Shown here: one piece after another, positions 36,334 through 45,705 of the stretch
Numbering within the stretch: the first letter of the stretch is position 1
Layout of the letters: each line of letters opens with the position of its first letter
Source of the DNA: JAGQPD01 sp020426865
Lineage (GTDB): Bacteria; Planctomycetota; Planctomycetia; Pirellulales; Pirellulaceae
Assembly: GCA_041399065.1 (NCBI GenBank)
Contig: JAWKTN010000002.1
Span: 992,001 to 1,056,000 of the forward strand
Direction: 5' to 3'
DNA: 64,000 nt
The notes under the pieces: model-generated
Databases searched by the model: none
Seen by the model: the letters and a program-made list of their open reading frames with translations, nothing else
What the model was told of the DNA's origin: nothing
Translations under genes and position numbers: made by a program

Positions 36334-37557
36334 ATGCCGCAGACACAACGTCGATTTCCGAATTTCCACGTTCTGGCGAACCCTGTCGGCGCCAAATGCA
36401 ACCTCGATTGTCACTATTGCTACTATTTGGAAAAAGAACCCTACTCATCATCGGGAACACCGACGATGAACGACCAGGTTCTGGAACGGTATATCCGCGA
36501 CTATATTGCGGCACAATCTGGTCCCGAAGTGAACTTCCTCTGGCAAGGGGGCGAGCCAACGCTTGCCGGATTGGACTTCTTCCGGCGTGCCATTGTCCTG
36601 CAACAGAAATACGCGGCGAACAAACGCGTTACTAATGCGCTTCAAACAAACGGTACATTACTAAACGATCGCTGGTGCGAATTCCTTCGCAAACATCAAT
36701 TCCTCGTGGGGATTTCCATTGATGGTCCCGCCCATCTTCACGATCGATTCCGTGTCAACAGACGCGGTGAACCTACGCTGCAGGCCACGTTGAATGGTCT
36801 GGCATACTTGCAGAAACACGCCGTCGAGACCAATGTCCTGACGTGTGTGCATGCCGGTAATCAGTGCCATCCAATGCAGGTTTACGAATATCTCAAGAGC
36901 CTGGGGCTGCGGCATCTTCAATTGCTGCCGGTCGTTGAGCGAGTACGGAGGCAGGCAACATCAGCTAGACTCCAACTCTTGCATGCTGACGATCCGCGAG
37001 CCGTCGAAGTCGCTCCGTGGTCCGTGGAACCCCAGGCATGGGGTGAGTTCCTAATTGCCTTGTTTGACGACTGGGTACGGCATGATGTTGCCACGATCTT
37101 CGTCCAGCTGTTCGATGTGACTCTAGAAAACTGGTTAGGAATGACACCTTCCCTTTGTGTGTTCCGGGAAACTTGCGGAGGGGCAATTGCGTTGGAACGC
37201 AATGGAGACGTCTACTCCTGCGATCACTTTGTTTACCCGCAACATCGTTTAGGGAATGTAGGAAGTACGTCGCTAGAGGACCTGGTTGAATCGCGTCAGC
37301 AACAGAACTTCGGTGATGCCAAGAAGAACAGGCTTCCGGAACAGTGTCGGCAATGTGACGTCTTGTTTGCCTGTCGGGGAGAATGCCCACAGCATCGATT
37401 TGCGGTGGCGACCAATGGCGAGTCAGGGCTCAACTATCTGTGTGCCGGCTATTTGAAGTTCTTTCGGCACGTGCAGCCGTATATGGACTTCATGGCCAAC
37501 GAGGTGCGTGCGGGGGGGATCCCCGCACGCGTGATGCAATTCGCCGCGACCTGTTAG
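36334..37557 (+). CDS. Anaerobic sulfatase-maturating enzyme (radical SAM/SPASM)
   Basis: 407 residues. It oxidises the active-site Ser or Cys of sulfatases to formylglycine. Radical-SAM Cys22-x3-Cys26-x2-Cys29 (CNLDCHYC) with the typical YYLEKE next; FLWQGGEPTLAGLDFF; ALQTNGTLLNDRWCEF; GISIDGPAHLHDRFR. The C-terminal SPASM region has CGGAIALERNGDVYSCDHFVYP, LGNV and CRQCDVLFACRGECPQHRF for auxiliary 4Fe-4S clusters. It begins 30 nt after the giant Ser-type sulfatase stop, so that sulfatase is the likely substrate. The stop overlaps that of the leftward oxidoreductase gene. Confidence 0.95.
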   Translation: MPQTQRRFPNFHVLANPVGAKCNLDCHYCYYLEKEPYSSSGTPTMNDQVLERYIRDYIAAQSGPEVNFLWQGGEPTLAGLDFFRRAIVLQQKYAANKRVTNALQTNGTLLNDRWCEFLRKHQFLVGISIDGPAHLHDRFRVNRRGEPTLQATLNGLAYLQKHAVETNVLTCVHAGNQCHPMQVYEYLKSLGLRHLQLLPVVERVRRQATSARLQLLHADDPRAVEVAPWSVEPQAWGEFLIALFDDWVRHDVATIFVQLFDVTLENWLGMTPSLCVFRETCGGAIALERNGDVYSCDHFVYPQHRLGNVGSTSLEDLVESRQQQNFGDAKKNRLPEQCRQCDVLFACRGECPQHRFAVATNGESGLNYLCAGYLKFFRHVQPYMDFMANEVRAGGIPARVMQFAATC

Positions 37558-39194
37558 ATCACGCCGGCAAGTTCCTGCAGTTGCCGCCAGTTTTCCAACC
37601 GGTCCTCTTTGGCTCGCAGCAATGTCTCCGACGGGTTACCTTGTTTATCGAAGTGCTTGCCAAAGCGTCCTTCGCTGCGGCAGAAATCGATAAAGTCGAC
37701 GGTTTCACTCGTCTTTGGGTTGACCCACCAATCATCCTTTACGGCTGGGTTACCTTGCAAGGAAAGCCGTTCCTTAATGGTCTTTCCTTTGCGGGGGTCG
37801 TAGACCAGCAAGGGGAATGCGCGAGTATCGACGGCAAGTTTTGCCTGATGATAGGCCATGTTGTCCGCCACACCGTGTTCGGGTTGGCAGGTGGTATAGC
37901 AGTTGATCAAGGCGGGGCCATCAAACTCCAAGGCACCAAGTACTGCTTTATAGAAGTGATTGGTATGGGCGGCCGTCGTTTGCGCGACATACGTCCGGGG
38001 GTGCATCATCGCGATTTGCGCGATCTCCTTGCGGCGTTCCTGTTTGCCCGAAAGGACCTTGCCGTGCACGCTCATCTTCGCGTTCTGTCCGGTGTACGTG
38101 CTGGTAGATGCTTGACCGCCGGTATTGGAATAAACCTGAGTATCGAGCACAAACACTTTGACGTTCATGCCAGAGGCCATCAATCGCGAGAGTGACTGGA
38201 AACCGATATCGAACATGGCGCCGTCACCGCCGATGCACCAGATGGGTTTATCTTGCCAACCTTTTTGGTCCCAACGCATGCGGACTCCCATGGCGTCGGC
38301 GGGTGCGTTTTCGAACAACGAGTTCGTCCAGGGAACGAGGTACGGATTGTAGGGGTACGTCGAGGTATACACGGTATTGCAGCCGGTGGCGGCGACGATG
38401 CCCCATTGACTGCCGAATTTCGCACCGGTTACCGAACAGAGCATGCGGAGTGCGGTACCTTCGCCGCAACCGGCACAAGAACCCGCACCGCCAACGTAGA
38501 TATGCGTCTGTTCCTTGAGCATCATATCGATGAGGAGGTTGTCGTTGATGTATTGTTCGTCGCTCGGTCCAACGCTCTTGAAGAAGCGATGGCTCTTGCG
38601 AATCTCCTCCATCGTATCATCGGACTTCGGGATCATTTCCAGCGCCAGGTCATCACAGACAGCCACACATTCGGCACATCCCTTGCACTTACTGGGATCG
38701 ATGATGATGGCGAATCGCCCCCCTTCTTGCCCCTTCTTTTGTGGTCCTTCGTAATACTTACGGGTTTTGGACCATTGGCTGCCGAAGAGTTCGCGGTCTT
38801 TTTCGTCACTGACATCGGCCAGTTTCTTTTCCAGGTCGGACTCGGCAAGCACCTTTCCAAGAATGGCAGTATCGGGACATTCCGTAACACAGTCCATGCA
38901 ACCGGTGCAGTTCTCACGGATATACTTCGGAATTTCCGGTGCGACGTAGCTGAAATCGCGGAGCGTGGCAGTACCGGCGGGGACCAGGCTCCGAGCCACT
39001 GCCACGTCAGCGGGCAGATTCGACGGACCATCACCGATTTCATATCCCAGAATCACTCGGTCATTGAAATCATGGACGTCGAGGATGGGGAGATTGAATT
39101 CGACGTATGGTTTATCGACCAATGTGCCGTAACAGTTATTGTTATGCGGGTCGCGTTCATTCGCTTCATTCATCGACTTAGAGACGGTTGCCAT
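37554..39194 (-). CDS. Pyruvate:ferredoxin oxidoreductase, delta-beta chain (two 4Fe-4S plus TPP domain)
   Basis: 546 residues. The C-terminal half of a NifJ-type enzyme. Ferredoxin domain: Cys96-x2-Cys99-x2-Cys102-x3-Cys106 (CTGCMDCVTEC) and a second cluster CKGCAECVAVC near residue 170. TPP-binding domain: GSCAGCGEGTALRML, AATGCNTVYTSTYPYNPY, GGDGAMFDIGFQSLSRL (GDG...N-like TPP motif) and DTQVYSNTGGQAST. The ATG follows GAGGAA by 6 nt. It lies 94 nt downstream of the alpha-gamma gene, so the two chains are probably made together and form one enzyme. It oxidises pyruvate to acetyl-CoA and CO2 with ferredoxin as acceptor. Confidence 0.93.
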   Translation of the reverse strand: MATVSKSMNEANERDPHNNNCYGTLVDKPYVEFNLPILDVHDFNDRVILGYEIGDGPSNLPADVAVARSLVPAGTATLRDFSYVAPEIPKYIRENCTGCMDCVTECPDTAILGKVLAESDLEKKLADVSDEKDRELFGSQWSKTRKYYEGPQKKGQEGGRFAIIIDPSKCKGCAECVAVCDDLALEMIPKSDDTMEEIRKSHRFFKSVGPSDEQYINDNLLIDMMLKEQTHIYVGGAGSCAGCGEGTALRMLCSVTGAKFGSQWGIVAATGCNTVYTSTYPYNPYLVPWTNSLFENAPADAMGVRMRWDQKGWQDKPIWCIGGDGAMFDIGFQSLSRLMASGMNVKVFVLDTQVYSNTGGQASTSTYTGQNAKMSVHGKVLSGKQERRKEIAQIAMMHPRTYVAQTTAAHTNHFYKAVLGALEFDGPALINCYTTCQPEHGVADNMAYHQAKLAVDTRAFPLLVYDPRKGKTIKERLSLQGNPAVKDDWWVNPKTSETVDFIDFCRSEGRFGKHFDKQGNPSETLLRAKEDRLENWRQLQELAGVI

Positions 39195-39288
39195 GGCATA
39201 TTCCTCAATTCATTGGATGTTTGGTGAGCATTGAGACAAGTGCGAGAGGATGTCACCTCTCGTAGGACCGGTCATCTCTTGTATTCCG

Positions 39289-41271
39289 TTATGACGTCAT
39301 AACGTCGCGGCCAACTTCGCGCATTTCGCTGTAACCGCGCTTTACGCAGGTCAAGTTATCTTGCACGACCTGTTCACCACGCTTGCCAAAGTACTTGCGA
39401 ATCGCCTTCTCCACGCCCTCGTACACCTGGTCATCGGACATACCGCTGGTCCGTGCGTAGGGGGTCAATTTCAGAAACGCGCCCAACAGCACGATTCCCT
39501 GCATTCGCATCTCCAGGTCCGCGACCGACGCAACTTCGCGGGCAACGCGGACCATATCGATGTAGTAAACTCGCAAATTCTTATCCAGAATTGTCTTCTG
39601 ATGATGCTTGGGTAAGCGTGACCAGACGTCGACGGGGTTGGTGTGATGACTTTGCATGAAGATTGCGCCACCGTTCACCATACCGCTGAGCGGATTGCCG
39701 CTGAACACGGCGTTGGTATCGTTGAGCACCACCAGGTCAACGAACTGCAGTTCGCTGTGTGAATAGATGTGCGAGTCGGCGATGGTGAGATAGTACGTCG
39801 TCGGCAACCCTTTCTTCTCGGATCCATATTTGGGATACGCCTGCACGTCTTTCCCGAACACCTGACCGGCGATCGTGGCGATCACCTTGTTGGTCGTGAC
39901 AGAACCGAACCCACCCACCGAGTGCCCGCGCATGGAAAAGGCCCCGGCCGGACGTAAGTCGGGATCGTGCGTTTCTCGCAACGACAGTCCGTGCTCGATG
40001 CCAACCACAAAAAAGTCACGACCAGCCTCGATCATATTGTCGAACATCGCGCTGATGTGACCGGGCCGAACGTCGCGACTGCCAAGCCCGGCGGCACCGG
40101 AATAGATCTTGGGAATGCGGTCAATCTGAGGCATACCATTCTGATCGTTGATGGCATCGCAAAATGCAGCCTTGATTTCTCGCGTCAGGTGATTGCCAGT
40201 CGTTGAAAGCGGATCGTCCATCCGCTCGATGATGGTAAACGCGCGACAATTCTTCAGGGCTTCGACAACTTGGCGAGCCGGGAAGGGGCGGAAGCAATGG
40301 ATGTTCAGACATCCGGCCTTGATGCCGCGTTCATCACGCAAGTAGTCGACGGTGGTCTGAGCCGTTTCCATATACGAACCCATGCCTACCAACACGAATT
40401 CGGCGTCCTCGCAACGGTAGGGAACGACAAAGTCATAGTGTCGCCCCGTCTTTTGGTAAAACTCGTCGAATGCTTCCCGAACGGCATCTTCGACGCCGTC
40501 GTAGTATCCGCGTTGAGCGATCTTGCCCTTCATGTACGAGTCTTGATTCTGCACGACGCCCGACATCACCGGGTTGTCTGGATCCATCAAGTTGTAGATC
40601 CGATCTTCCGGCTTGCCGACATACTCCTTCATGAACTCCGGCTCAAGCAACCGGACCGATTCCACCGTGTGCGTGGTAAGGAAACCGTCTTGGACGTTCA
40701 AGAATGGAGTGTGTGACGACTCTGAGGCACGACGTGCGATCAAGCAAAGATCACCAGCTTCCTGTGCATTGCGGCCAAACAAGATCCCCCAGCCAACATC
40801 GGCGACACTCATCACGTCGTCATGCCCCGCATGAACATTGAGACTGTGACTGGTCAACGCACGGGCGCCAATATTAAAGACCATCGGCAAACGCTTGCCG
40901 GAAATCGTGTAAAGCACTTCCTTCATCAGGACCAACCCTTGGCCCGATGTGAAGTTCGTCACACGACCGCCAGCTACGGCAAACCCCTCACAAAAGGTTG
41001 CCGACGAATGTTCGCTCTCCGGTTCCATAAACACCAGCGGTTGGTCCCACAAGTTGCGTCCACCGTCCATCACCGACTGGTTGTAGCCGCCCCCCATCGT
41101 CGTGGAACTGGTGATCGGAAACGCGCCGGAACCCTGCGTTACCTTGGTCTCTACCCAGACGACGGCCTCGGCACCATCGCATGTCGTGGGGATTCCCGGA
41201 TATTGGAACTTTTCCGAAACCTCCTCCAAGACTGGGGTATCTACCGCCTCATCAATCGGAATCGTCGCCAT
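39289..41271 (-). CDS. Pyruvate:ferredoxin oxidoreductase, alpha-gamma chain
   Basis: 660 residues. The N-terminal half of a NifJ-type enzyme: CDGAEAVVWVETKVTQGSGAFPITSS, TFCEGFAVAGGRVTNFTSGQGLVLMKEVLYTISGKRLPMVF, then RALTSHSLNVHAGHDDVM (pyruvate-binding Thr/His region), IERMDDPLSTTGNHL, and the gamma domain from GHSVGGFGSVTTNKVIATIAG through NGGAIFMQSHHTNPVDVW. Usually one chain of about 1180 residues carries everything; here the break falls between the gamma and delta parts. RBS AGGGAT lies about 10 nt upstream of the ATG at 41271. It is the first gene of the pair. Confidence 0.93.
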   Translation of the reverse strand: MATIPIDEAVDTPVLEEVSEKFQYPGIPTTCDGAEAVVWVETKVTQGSGAFPITSSTTMGGGYNQSVMDGGRNLWDQPLVFMEPESEHSSATFCEGFAVAGGRVTNFTSGQGLVLMKEVLYTISGKRLPMVFNIGARALTSHSLNVHAGHDDVMSVADVGWGILFGRNAQEAGDLCLIARRASESSHTPFLNVQDGFLTTHTVESVRLLEPEFMKEYVGKPEDRIYNLMDPDNPVMSGVVQNQDSYMKGKIAQRGYYDGVEDAVREAFDEFYQKTGRHYDFVVPYRCEDAEFVLVGMGSYMETAQTTVDYLRDERGIKAGCLNIHCFRPFPARQVVEALKNCRAFTIIERMDDPLSTTGNHLTREIKAAFCDAINDQNGMPQIDRIPKIYSGAAGLGSRDVRPGHISAMFDNMIEAGRDFFVVGIEHGLSLRETHDPDLRPAGAFSMRGHSVGGFGSVTTNKVIATIAGQVFGKDVQAYPKYGSEKKGLPTTYYLTIADSHIYSHSELQFVDLVVLNDTNAVFSGNPLSGMVNGGAIFMQSHHTNPVDVWSRLPKHHQKTILDKNLRVYYIDMVRVAREVASVADLEMRMQGIVLLGAFLKLTPYARTSGMSDDQVYEGVEKAIRKYFGKRGEQVVQDNLTCVKRGYSEMREVGRDVMTS

Positions 41272-41621
41272 GCGTATATATCCCTTTCTATCCCGTCAGC
41301 AAACCGCCGACTCAGACCGAGAATGTCACTTTGGTCAATCTCGAGCACTACAGAGGCCGCCCATTCTATAGCAGCCGTAGAAAATCGACCAATATCGTTA
41401 CGAAAAACTAAGGAAAACCAGAAACCTAGCTCATACGATGAGGACATCGTATTTGCAAAATTTCTGCCAGCTATGCATCCGACATTGTATCCGCCGGGAA
41501 TTCGCATAGCAAGCAACCACGGCCTTGCCTATTTCCCATCCGCAAGTTAATCTGCGACAAGCCCGGTCGCGGGGCCGACATGTTGTAGAACCCCGTGTTG
41601 TAGCACCCTCTGTATGCCCCC
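41272..41621. other. Divergent intergenic region of 350 nt with a palindrome
   Basis: Lies between the leftward oxidoreductase pair and the rightward HTH gene. It contains the perfect inverted repeat at 41433-41452 and a 13-nt direct repeat (TGTTGTAGAACCC / TGTTGTAGCACCC, period 15) at about 41580-41609, upstream of the HTH start. No gene is seen. Confidence 0.5.
41433..41452. promoter_or_regulatory. Perfect inverted repeat upstream of the pyruvate oxidoreductase pair
   Basis: ATACGATG-AGGA-CATCGTAT, two perfect 8-nt arms with a 4-nt centre, about 160 nt upstream of the oxidoreductase start and 170 nt upstream of the HTH gene. Possible regulator site or mRNA hairpin; the cognate regulator is not identified. 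Confidence 0.35.
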
Positions 41622-41879
41622 ATGCGAAACACATTTGAACGTCTCGTTGAACAAGCAGGCATTACGCCGCGTGATATCGCGGCCCGATCCGGGCTGTCCG
41701 TCGAACGAGTCGAGGCGATTCTCGCCGGCCGTTGGCTCGCCTCCCCCGCGGATCGCGCCAAGCTCGCAAGTGTTGTCGGCCTCCCAGTGGACCAAATCGA
41801 CTGGGGACATACTATGAGCCCCCGTAATATCCGCTACCATCAATTCGGGTTTCCCGATACCCCCGACAATCCATCCTGA
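41622..41879 (+). CDS. Small HTH (XRE/Cro-C1-like) DNA-binding protein
   Basis: 85 residues. LVEQAGITPRDIAARSGLSVERVEAILAGRWLASPADRAKLASVVGL matches the five-helix XRE fold with the recognition helix around residues 24-33 and the usual A-x-x-x-G-L-S turn. The final 30 residues are outside the domain. It is placed divergently from the oxidoreductase operon and could regulate it or itself (inference). Two direct TGTTGTAG repeats lie just before its start. Confidence 0.75.
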   Translation: MRNTFERLVEQAGITPRDIAARSGLSVERVEAILAGRWLASPADRAKLASVVGLPVDQIDWGHTMSPRNIRYHQFGFPDTPDNPS

Positions 41880-41923
41880 ACAGATCCTCGCTTAATCATC
41901 CAAAACCGTCAACTTCGACGCAT

Positions 41924-42214
41924 CTAATCGTCAAGTTCGACGGACCGATAGCGTCGAGCGAACAGTAACCGTTCCCACCAGCGGGCTCGACGCAGATGTG
42001 TGTCGTCGGCCGCCACCACATGTTCTTTTCCGGTGCGAGTCCGCAACAGAACCCGATCGTCTTCCAGACATTTTGCCACGACCCAGTACTTGTCCACCAA
42101 GTAGCTGTACGTGTCCCCCCGCGAAGCCGCACTCACCTGCTTGGCTCGGGGACCCGGCGAAGCACTAAACTTTTGCTTCGTATACACAACCCATTCACCA
42201 CGTCGATAAGTCAT
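41924..42214 (-). CDS. Small conserved-looking hypothetical protein
   Basis: 96 residues. No leader or membrane segment; the N-terminal RRGEWVVYTKQKFS and the middle VAKCLEDDRVLLRTRTGKEHVV look like short beta strands, as in a small barrel (SH3-like) protein. A basic segment RRARWWERLLFARRYRS follows. Family not recognised. The base composition and codon use resemble the neighbours, so I take it as real. Confidence 0.6.
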   Translation of the reverse strand: MTYRRGEWVVYTKQKFSASPGPRAKQVSAASRGDTYSYLVDKYWVVAKCLEDDRVLLRTRTGKEHVVAADDTHLRRARWWERLLFARRYRSVELDD

Positions 42215-42354
42215 TGGTCACGTCAAACTCTCAATATTCTTGTGCCCAAATTGGCAGGTGTTGTCCCCAACTCCGTTCCGTCTATAATCGGGACCATCTT
42301 AGGAATTTAACACGTTCTTAACAATGCCAAGTCATACATATTTACGGAGTTGCG

Positions 42355-44037
42355 TTGGACATTTCATCGTTTATACAGCTGTTTTGTGAGCTCGTCGGCG
42401 GGTTGGGGATCTTCCTGCTGGGCATGAAGAACATGTCCGAGGGGACACAAGCCGTCGCCGGCAACAGCCTGCGTCGCTTGATAGGTATTGTTACCAACAA
42501 CCGCTTTCTGGCAATCTCCGTGGGGACTTTGGTTACCTGCCTGGTGCAGTCCAGTTCGATCACGACGGTGATGGTCGTGGGCTTCGTCAACAGTGGCGTG
42601 ATGGAATTGTCTCAAGCCGTGGGTGTCATTATGGGCGCGAATATCGGCACGACGATCACGGGCTGGATACTGGTGCTGAAGGTTGGCAAGTACGGTCTTC
42701 CCATGCTGGGACTTGCTTCGTTTGTGTATCTTTTTTCGCGCGGCGATCGCTGGCGGTACTGGGCGATGTCGATCATGGGAATTGGGATGGTGTTTTTCGG
42801 CCTCGAGTTGATGAAAGACGCCTGTGCGATCATTAAAGAAACGCCCGACTTCGAGTCTTGGTTCCAGCGATTTCAGGCCGACAGCTACTTGGGCGTCCTC
42901 AAGTGTGCCATGGTCGGGTGTTTTCTAACGATGTTGGTGCAGAGTTCCTCGGCGACTCTTGGCATTACCATCTCGCTGGCATCGCAGGGGATCATCTCCT
43001 ACGAAACCGCGGCCGCGTTGGTTTTAGGGGAAAACATCGGCACCACGATCACTGCCCTATTGGCGTCACTAGCCGCCACGACCAATGCACGCCGAGCCGC
43101 CTATTTTCACGTCATTTTCAACATGATCGGCGTCTTTTGGATTACGCTCATTTTCGCCTGGTACATTGATTTCATTCAATGGATCATTAATGTCGACGTG
43201 AACCAAATGGTGATGGACAACGGCAAAGAAACGTATCCCAACACAACCGCCGCCATCGCGGCCACCCATAGTGTGTTCAATATTGTCAACACCGTGCTGT
43301 TCATTCCGTTCGTACCGGCGTTTGTGAAGCTGCTTATGCGTCTTGTACCGTCTCGGGATTTCAAGGAAAAGCCCCATCTCACCGATCTCGACGTACGGAT
43401 GCTCGATACACCGCTATTAGCGATCGAACAATCTCGCAAGGTCATTGAGCGGATGGGGACAAATTGCAGCAAAATGATGACGTGGCTCGCCGAGTTGCGT
43501 GATCAAGACACTCCCGATAAGGAATTGGGCAACCGGCTAAAACGACGCGAACAAGTCCTGGACACGATGCAAGATGAAATCGCCGAGTTCATTACGAATC
43601 TGCTTTCCGGCAACGTCCCCCACGTCGTCGCCGAAGCAGCTCGACGACAGCTGCGGATGGCCGACGAATACGAATCGGTCAGCGATTACATCTTGAATCT
43701 CGACGAATTCGATCGCAAGCTGCGCCGCGACGGACATCGGTTTACCGAGGTTCACCGTGGGAGTCTCCGCAGTCTCCACAAACACCTCGCGGATTACCTA
43801 TCAGCAGTTAACGCGGCCTGCACGCAGGAAAACGAAAACGTTCTGGTCGAAACGTCAGCCGACCTCAAACGGATCAAGACCGAAATCAAACAGCTTCGAC
43901 GGAAACACCTCGAAGAACTATCGACTCACACGATCGCGCCACCGATCAGCGTTGCTTACCTCGCCGCACTCAACGCCTACGCCCGCGTCCTCGACCATTC
44001 GTTTAATATCGCGGAGACAATCTCCGGAGAAAAATGA
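42355..44037 (+). CDS. Na+/phosphate cotransporter with a C-terminal PhoU-like domain
   Basis: 560 residues. Two inverted hydrophobic repeats with the QSSS motifs CLVQSSSITT and MLVQSSSATLG and the GANIGTTITGW / GENIGTTITALLAS motifs, the signature of NptA/YjbB-type Na/Pi symporters. From about residue 345 a soluble helical domain (QSRKVIERMGTNCSKMMTW ... YESVSDYILNLDEF) resembles PhoU and probably senses or couples phosphate status. The start is TTG at 42355, with ACGGAG 5 nt upstream; the next ATG would cut the first helix. It lies alone, convergent with the oxidoreductase gene. Confidence 0.92.
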   Translation: MDISSFIQLFCELVGGLGIFLLGMKNMSEGTQAVAGNSLRRLIGIVTNNRFLAISVGTLVTCLVQSSSITTVMVVGFVNSGVMELSQAVGVIMGANIGTTITGWILVLKVGKYGLPMLGLASFVYLFSRGDRWRYWAMSIMGIGMVFFGLELMKDACAIIKETPDFESWFQRFQADSYLGVLKCAMVGCFLTMLVQSSSATLGITISLASQGIISYETAAALVLGENIGTTITALLASLAATTNARRAAYFHVIFNMIGVFWITLIFAWYIDFIQWIINVDVNQMVMDNGKETYPNTTAAIAATHSVFNIVNTVLFIPFVPAFVKLLMRLVPSRDFKEKPHLTDLDVRMLDTPLLAIEQSRKVIERMGTNCSKMMTWLAELRDQDTPDKELGNRLKRREQVLDTMQDEIAEFITNLLSGNVPHVVAEAARRQLRMADEYESVSDYILNLDEFDRKLRRDGHRFTEVHRGSLRSLHKHLADYLSAVNAACTQENENVLVETSADLKRIKTEIKQLRRKHLEELSTHTIAPPISVAYLAALNAYARVLDHSFNIAETISGEK

Positions 44038-44074
44038 CGGCTAACGGGCGACGCTCCTGCAGAGGAACGATCGA

Positions 44075-45454
44075 CTACATTTCGATTTCGAACCCGTTCC
44101 TCGCTTCGCGTGCAACGAATCTCTGTGCTTGCTCGTCGTCTACCATCGATTCCGTATCAGGATTCCACTTCAGCGGCCGGTTCAATCTCGCTGCAATCCC
44201 CGCCAAATGGCACGTCGACAACGCGCGATGGTGACTGTGGACATCCGATATCGGTTCCTTGCGATCGCGCGCCGCTTCAAAAAAGTTGCGGAAATGATCG
44301 GTCAAAGTTCGGTTCTTGTAAACTGCCTCCAGCGCGCCATCCGGCAGAGGGCGCGTCTCCAATTCCTCGACAGGGCGTCCAGTCAATCGTCCGCGATTGA
44401 CGAGTATCCGTCCATCGGTCCCTTCAAACAGGATCCCGTTTCCTCCGTCATGACGAATCTCGATCTCGACACCGTCGGCGAACTTGCCTGTGATCAAAAA
44501 CTCGGTAGCCGTGTTGTACCGGGCGGGGTCGGTCGGATATCCGTCACGAAACGGTACGGGATGCTTGATGTTCGCTGGAACGATCTCCACCGGCCCCGTT
44601 TCCGTCTTGCCCAACCCCCACGTGGCAATGTCCACATGGTGCGCCCCCCAGTCGGTGAGCTTGCCACCTGAGTAATCGTACCACCAACGAAACTCGTAAT
44701 GGCATCGCGACCAACTCTTGGTCTCGCCGTTGTCACCTGCCAAATAGCGATACTCCGAAAACGGAGCCGGCCCGAGCCACTGGTTCCAGTCCAAGTTCTT
44801 CGGCACGGCCACCTGCGGAATCTCCGGGCTCGTGGGGGCACCATCGATCCGACACGTCGCCTTCTTCACCTGCCCAATCCGACCGTCGCGAATCATGGCA
44901 ATCGCCTTGATGAATTGCTCACCACTTCGCTGCTGCGTTCCGACCTGTACAATTCGCCCCGTCCGTCGGCATACGTCACACATCCGACGTCCTTCATCGA
45001 TCGTCAACGTCATCGGCTTTTCACAATAAAGATCCTTGCCCGCCAGCATCGCCTCGATCGCTATCTTGGCGTGCCAATGATCTGGCGTAGAGATGTGAAT
45101 GATGTCGATGTCGTCGCGATCGATCAGCGCCCGGTAGTCGGCCACTACATCTGGGGCCGTCCCCATCCACTCTTTGACGATCGCACCGGCCCGCTGGCGG
45201 CGATCAGCATCAGCATCACATACGGCAACGTAATCACAAAACTTCCGCATGTCGGGAGCCGAACCGTAGGAACTATCCAGCCCCGTCGCCTTCTGATACC
45301 AGCGACTGCCCGTCCCCACCGCTCCAACTCGAGGACGCTCGTTGGCGGTGGCAAACCCCAGTGCCCGCTCCGTACGACTCGCCAATACCGCCGCACCCGC
45401 CCAACCCAACGTGCTCTGCATCGCACGACGACGCGTGATCCTGCTACTATTCAT
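44075..45454 (-). CDS. Tat-exported Gfo/Idh/MocA-family oxidoreductase
   Basis: 459 residues from ATG 45454 (GAGGAG 10 nt upstream; a GTG at 45472 lies in that site). Twin-arginine leader SSRITRRRAMQSTLGWAGAAVLAS predicts folded export. NAD-binding fold: RVGAVGTGSRW, then IDIIHISTPDHWHAKIAIEAMLAGKDLYCEKPMT, the EKP motif with the Lys used by this family. The C-terminal domain has EFRWWYDYSGGKLTDWGAHHVDIATWGLG. These enzymes are NAD(P)-dependent sugar or inositol dehydrogenases or non-redox glycosidase-like enzymes; the substrate is unknown. Such exported forms are very common in planctomycetes. Confidence 0.92.
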   Translation of the reverse strand: MNSSRITRRRAMQSTLGWAGAAVLASRTERALGFATANERPRVGAVGTGSRWYQKATGLDSSYGSAPDMRKFCDYVAVCDADADRRQRAGAIVKEWMGTAPDVVADYRALIDRDDIDIIHISTPDHWHAKIAIEAMLAGKDLYCEKPMTLTIDEGRRMCDVCRRTGRIVQVGTQQRSGEQFIKAIAMIRDGRIGQVKKATCRIDGAPTSPEIPQVAVPKNLDWNQWLGPAPFSEYRYLAGDNGETKSWSRCHYEFRWWYDYSGGKLTDWGAHHVDIATWGLGKTETGPVEIVPANIKHPVPFRDGYPTDPARYNTATEFLITGKFADGVEIEIRHDGGNGILFEGTDGRILVNRGRLTGRPVEELETRPLPDGALEAVYKNRTLTDHFRNFFEAARDRKEPISDVHSHHRALSTCHLAGIAARLNRPLKWNPDTESMVDDEQAQRFVAREARNGFEIEM

Positions 45455-45557
45455 TCGGATTTCGCTCCTCACTTGGCCAACACCACGAGAAGGGTGCCAT
45501 CTGTGTCTTGAACTCGACGCACCTCGTCAAATTGAGCGCAAGTATAACGCAAACCTC

Positions 45558-45668
45558 CACGGCTGTCTTGAATGTCCCACGGCTGTCCCAGCCGTAAATA
45601 TCCCTCGGCTATCCCAGCCGTCTCGACGCCAAGTCAAACAGCTGTGCAACACATTAGACGACAGCTGA
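45558..45668. repeat. Dispersed AGCCGT-family repeats
   Basis: CACGGCTGTC, CGGCTGTCCCAGCCGT, CGGCTATCCCAGCCGT and CAGCTGTGCAAC occur within 100 nt. The second and third are hairpin-like by themselves. They match the 4.3-kb tandem repeat core. The stretch lies upstream of the Gfo/Idh gene and downstream of the prepilin peptidase gene. Confidence 0.7.
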
Positions 45669-45705
45669 CGACAGCTGCGTATCATTTAGCGTGTCCTGCT
45701 GATGC

